Shown piece after piece: positions 60,969-64,000 of a stretch of 64,000 nt of DNA. Below the pieces are notes generated by a model. It was not told the origin of the DNA. It worked only from the letters and a program-made list of their open reading frames with translations, and did no database searches. The stretch is taken from positions 26,327,637 to 26,391,636 of the forward strand of contig OY744612.1 in NCBI GenBank assembly GCA_963556255.1, given 5' to 3'. The stretch comes from Allolobophora icterica (lineage: Eukaryota > Annelida > Clitellata > Crassiclitellata > Lumbricidae). A program made the translations under genes and the position numbers. Position 1 is the stretch's first letter; every line of letters starts with the position of its first letter.

Positions 60969-61758
60969 CACGGTGAGTCATTAAAAAACGTGTCCCTACA
61001 TAACTTAAAATAATTCATGCATATAACCATCAATTTTAATGAAACTTCATAATAATGAAGCTTGATAGTCCAGCTAAGTGCTGTATAAGTTATTTTTTTT
61101 ATAAAAAGCTGAACCCGCCTAAACTATAATTATGTCACGACAACCCTCGGAAACATGGTGTTTGCCGAGGAAGATAAACATTTCATAACCCCAAAAGAAT
61201 AAAAAATGACGGTGCGAAACGTTTTTTAAAGGAATGTTCTGATAAATGGTTGATTCATGGTAGATGAAATGTTCTCCTTTCAAAGATTGATAAAACTGGA
61301 TCTTTTTTATCGTCGACCAGGTAGAGGCCGCCCCCTAACGGCCAGAACGGTTGACAATGAGACTTTTGAGTTAAGTACTGCAAACTGAAACACCTGATTT
61401 CATTCCGCCTACTTTGTGCCCACCTAACATACCTGATTTAAATCCGGTAGAGTATAAAATATGTAGTGCCGTGAAAGAAAAGGTGTACAGATATCGAATA
61501 CATGATGTCAACCGTCATCGAGTTTTGGAGGAATGGGACGAATTGGATCTGCGCATCATTGAAGTCAGTCAAGCAGCGGTGTATGCGTCTTTGCGCATGC
61601 GTGGATGCCCAAGGATGTCAATTTGAACCTAAACTTAAAGTTTCTTAATGCTCTGTAATAACTCCTCTACCTCTACTTACAATTTCTTTGACATAAACTT
61701 ATATCTGAGGAAGTTATAGCAAAATATGCAGGGACACGTTTTTTTATGACTCACCGTG
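60969..61758 (+). mobile_element. Mariner-like element with TA duplication, internally deleted
   Basis: CACGGTGAGTCATTAAAAAA at the left and an inverted copy ending TGACTCACCGTG at the right, flanked by TA at 60967-60968 and 61759-61760. The ends share ACACGGTGAGTCAT and ACGTGTCCCT. About 790 bp, against roughly 1.3 kb for a full mariner. Confidence 0.85.
61396..61626 (+). pseudogene. Mariner transposase C-terminal remnant
   Basis: The frame reads IPPTLCPPNIPDLNPVEYKI, CSAVKEKVYRYRIHDVNRHR, VLEEWDELDLRIIEVS, then a stop after RMSI. PPNxPDLNPVEY is the hallmark following the second catalytic Asp in Tc1/mariner transposases. The catalytic core before it is missing or scrambled. Confidence 0.8.
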
Positions 61759-61760
61759 TA

Positions 61761-63531
61761 TATGTCAATATCCACAAAATTCAACCTTGGAAAGATAGAT
61801 AACATGGAAAGTGCATGTACTACAGGGGGCAATATTATTTCTTTCTCATTATCCTTTTGCATCCAGTATGCTTTTTTATGTCATCTGTTCTGCACTAAAT
61901 CATCATTTGAAGTTGAAGTCACTTGAAAGAAAACAAGATTAAAGCACTCTTGTTTTATAGTTTTTGGAGTCTGAAATGACGTTTAGACTGCATGATATCG
62001 GAGAAACTCAACTCCTTAGGACAGAACACCACCAACGATCTCCTCAGATGTCCTGATGAAGTACTTCTGCGAAGACAGGAGTGATGATGATAGCAGTCAT
62101 GATGAAGCTATGAAAACGTTGCTGATTAGAATACAGCAGAAGCTACTTTGTTATCCCCAGGAGACGTCTCTAAATTTCTTCACCACCTTGGGCCATGGCT
62201 GACCTTTTTTAACCTATGGCAGCATTGATATAACATGGATGATATAACTCGTCTCGGCAGATTACAGTGACGCGAATCCTCCACCTGCCATTAACTGTCT
62301 TCAATGGGTTTGTTTCGGCAGGGCAAATGTGGTTTGTTCAAATTGTTCACAATTCACCAGTATCTGTAGGAAGACAAGCGCCGCACAAATTATGTCCGCA
62401 GCCAGAGCCAACGTCCTGTTGACTCTAATGCAGTGTCTGTTACCACCAGAAACAGTTCAAACTGCCAAAACCTGTTGCAATTCTTGTCACACGTTTTTTT
62501 AAAGCGTGTGAAAGTCGATAAACTAAATATCCCACCACTACAGTGACCAACCTACGCACATAACCATTCCTAATAATGTTATCAAAGTGTTCTTATAGCT
62601 GTGAAGTCGGACACAGAAACTTGGCATCACAATACCAAAAACGGAAAATGAAGTAAAGTCCTGCAAGCAGAAACTTTTATGAAGACTTATTATGACAATT
62701 GAATCTAGTTTCAAGTGTACTTCTTACTAGTTAATTTGATTTAGAGATAAAAGTTAACATTGTTCAATAACTTTTGGAGCTCTATTAAAACGAATATTGA
62801 ATGCAAGATGTTGCCGTTTTCTGTCCCCGATTTTTGAAGATTATGTGCTATTTCAGCAGCTCGTTGCATGAAAAGTTATTTCTTACAGATGACACGGAAT
62901 CCCTTAAAGGACTTGTTATGTGCTATGTAGTATATATGTACAAGCCCTAATTACGCAAAATTTCTAAGCCGTGGGATTTCAACATCTTCAATTTTCTAGA
63001 TCGATTTTCTCAGAAACACAGTTTTAAGATGGTCACCTTTGGACTTTTAATTTAATAGGTTTTTGTGGGCATATTGAGATAAAATTTGGCATACTTATGC
63101 CCATAGCATCAAGAAATCTTGAGGCATATTTTGTCTCGAAACCCCAGATTTGATACCTTTTCTCCCAGTGCATGACATTTACACTTAATACAACTATAAT
63201 AAATTCATATATACCACGAGAGAGAGAGATGATAGGGAAGAGAATGTATCGATATGTAAATATAACATTTGCCAAAAGTGGACTTTAAAGTTGTTTGATT
63301 TGTAATTAGATTTCTCTGAGGCCTGAACTTCCTTCAGCCCACAGAACTACCCTGAGTTTATGGATATAAAGAGGCATCCATATTACAAGAGATAGCCACT
63401 GAAGTTTTGCACAGTTTGACAACGCTATCTTAGTTTATTTTTCATTTGTGGGGCCCAGAATTCGAATCAGGGTCTGAGAGATGACCAAAAGCCTGCCTGT
63501 TAGCCAAAAATGCCGCCTCCCATGCTTACTG
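61761..63531. other. No gene recognised
   Basis: Scattered short open frames. 62320-62530 gives VCSNCSQFTSICRKTSAAQI and neighbours, which might be a transposon relic, but I cannot assign it. Confidence 0.4.
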
Positions 63532-63539
63532 TCTGGAGC

Positions 63540-63866
63540 CAGGGATGTCATTTTGGGCGGGGCAACGGAGGCATTCGCCCCCCTGATTTTTGGGGAAAAT
63601 AGAAAAAAAGATGTAAGAAAGAAAAAGAGGAGGAAGAAATGGGTAAAAAAAAGTTTAAAAAAGACTCATTTGCAGCACTGGCTTACAGTTTTACACATGT
63701 AGACTAAGTACAAACATGGGCAGCGATCCCGAGGGGGACAAGAACCTCACTTTTAACAGTGGGGGGACACAGTGTACTGTTGTCCCTCACATGGCGAGAA
63801 AAAAATTTCCTCTGTTTTGCCCCTCCCCCCACACCCCCTCTGGAAAAAGCTGAAATGACGTCCCTG
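63540..63866. mobile_element. hAT MITE (327 bp) containing a piece of another
   Basis: Ends CAGGGATGTCATTT and AAATGACGTCCCTG with an imperfect duplication TCTGGAGC/TCTGAAAC (63532-63539, 63867-63874). Inside, 63716-63790 matches the start of the 28972-29158 family (CATGGGCAGCGATCCCGAGG). Confidence 0.75.
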
Positions 63867-64000
63867 TCTGAAACCTGAAGCTACCTCAATGATCTGTCTT
63901 GACAAAGTGCCTGTAACCCACTATAAATTCTGTTTTGAAGGAGTGCCTCTGTATTAATAGGCTGGTAACAATTTAGCTTTCTTCTAACACCAAAGAAATC

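Overview
This window is animal nuclear DNA. Coding exons are short, bounded by GT/AG splice sites and separated by long introns. There are no operons or ribosome binding sites. Most of the rest is microsatellite, minisatellite and degraded transposon. The organism is probably a marine invertebrate, and I favour a deuterostome such as an echinoderm. That is an inference from the gene types, the dense hAT and CR1/L2-like debris, and the recurring TAGGCCTA motif; the species cannot be fixed from this sequence.

Three host genes can be assembled, all on the minus strand. (1) A TMX1-like ER membrane thioredoxin has its first two coding exons at 2781-771 and runs off the left edge. (2) A GAS2-like cytoskeletal linker spans 19996-11542. 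Four coding exons join in phase to give about 927 residues: a CH domain, a GAR domain split over two small exons, and a long basic Ser/Arg-rich tail with an SxIP motif. (3) A carboxypeptidase M-like enzyme spans 48975-39745. Nine exons join in phase to give 491 residues, with a signal peptide, all M14 zinc and catalytic motifs, a transthyretin-like domain and a hydrophobic C-terminus that looks like a GPI-anchor signal. One weaker plus-strand coding candidate lies at 6689-7101.

Mobile DNA by region: 1.3-6.3 kb holds a TA-flanked MITE, a hAT with a transposase remnant and a hAT MITE. 7.4-9.8 kb is a LINE with endonuclease and reverse-transcriptase motifs, broken by a GA/CAGA array. 14-19.3 kb is GAS2L intron with a tRNA-like SINE, hAT MITEs, a long CATA array and a CCTG (sense) array beside a splice donor. 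20.5-34.9 kb is LINE 3' ends, two SINE copies, hAT elements and large microsatellites, including a three-level nest at 30634-33241. 35-38.6 kb has more MITEs. 44.4-45.4 kb, inside the carboxypeptidase gene, has two hAT MITEs and a foldback. 50.6-58.9 kb is a nested composite: a small hAT MITE split by an 8.1-kb element with perfect 15-bp terminal inverted repeats. That element carries a PIN-nuclease-like ORF, a hAT-like transposase tail, foldbacks, two satellites, a solo LTR and a LINE piece. 59-64 kb has two CAAGAC arrays, a broken mariner and a hAT MITE.

The most unusual object is the 8.1-kb composite at 50657-58748. At least a dozen elements in the window have recognisable 8-bp target duplications, so their ends are well defined.
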